This document shows, piece after piece, positions 63,390-64,000 of a stretch of DNA of 64,000 bases. The stretch is from Elysia chlorotica (lineage: Eukaryota > Mollusca > Gastropoda > Plakobranchidae). The notes under the pieces are model-generated. The model had not been told where the DNA came from and did no database searches. It saw only the letters and a list, made by a program, of their open reading frames with translations. The first letter of the stretch is position 1. Each line of letters starts with the position of its first letter. The stretch covers positions 28,136-92,135 of the forward strand of contig RQTK01000158.1 of the NCBI GenBank assembly GCA_003991915.1. The letters run 5' to 3'. The translations under genes were made by a program, and so were the position numbers.

Positions 63390-64000
63390 GTAAAAACATT
63401 CAAGTCAGATATAGCATTTCTGTGAACTTTTTTTTTCAATAGCTGTTTGAAATCACACTCATACTGTTAACATAATGGTCTATCTCAAAGATAAACGAAA
63501 ATAATACTAACCCATCATAAGAATCTTAGAATAATTGCCCATGCTGTTTTATTTTGGAAAAAAAATCAGCGGGGCCAACTTTATACAAGTTTTGATTTCA
63601 AAATCACCAACCTTAAAAAAAATGAAAAATGTAATCAGTCTCTTTTGTATTTCTGAAAACTACAGATTTTGATATAGACCATTATCTTTGCAACTTAACC
63701 AATATAATATGAAAGTAGGTGATCGTTTTATTTGGTACAACAAATTATTGACTGGTGATCTGTCCTCACCAATCCCACAGCTTTATGGTATATTTCACAG
63801 AGACCTATGTCAGTGATAAATGACTGAATATTTGGCATTTCTTCACAGATACACAATTAAGCCAGTCTTAAAATATCTTGAGTGGCTTGAAATGAAATGA
63901 ACAAAGTTTAATTAGATACTGATGAGCTTATTAAATAAAGTATTAAGACAGAGTTGAGCTTTCGTTCATATTTATTTATTAACATATTCGTGTGCACTTT

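Overview
The window is animal nuclear DNA. It is AT-rich, its genes are split by GT-AG introns, and it is full of microsatellites, tRNA-derived SINEs, hairpin MITEs and LINE fragments. The protein families, the SINE type and the frequent AGATCTAGATCT-type words suggest a mollusc, probably a gastropod. That placement is inference. All gene models below were assembled by hand from splice sites, reading-frame phase and remembered family sequences; no search was run.

Layout. (1) 1-5658, minus strand: the 5' end of an SLC6-family Na+/Cl- coupled transporter. Two exons carry TM1/TM2 and a likely first exon encodes a coiled-coil N-terminus; the gene runs off the left edge. (2) 5659-23667: about 18 kb with no recognisable gene, rich in repeats, with one run of Ns at 20667-20915. 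(3) 23668-36321, plus strand: a complete 14-exon ODAD4 (TTC25) gene, 610 aa. (4) 37828-47547, minus strand: a 14-exon NOM1 gene of about 812 aa, tail-to-tail with ODAD4. (5) 47563-50808: a head-to-head gap holding an inverted-repeat element and a worn SINE. (6) 50809 to beyond the right edge, plus strand: CFAP46, with 15 exons (546 codons) visible; its first intron carries a retroelement ORF1 with a PHD-type zinc finger.

How the genes relate. ODAD4 belongs to the docking complex that anchors outer dynein arms on doublet microtubules. CFAP46 belongs to the C1d projection of the ciliary central pair. Two motile-cilium genes therefore flank a nucleolar ribosome-biogenesis gene. A 14-bp sequence matching the RFX X-box consensus lies about 195 bp upstream of the ODAD4 start codon.

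Most interesting features: the first visible NOM1 intron is almost entirely one 177/178-bp inverted repeat (about 97% identical arms) whose ends sit at the splice sites, like an introner; a family of about 95-bp hairpin MITEs; a tRNA-SINE family with one copy in ODAD4 still flanked by a target-site duplication; and the PHD ORF1 element with tandem upstream monomers.
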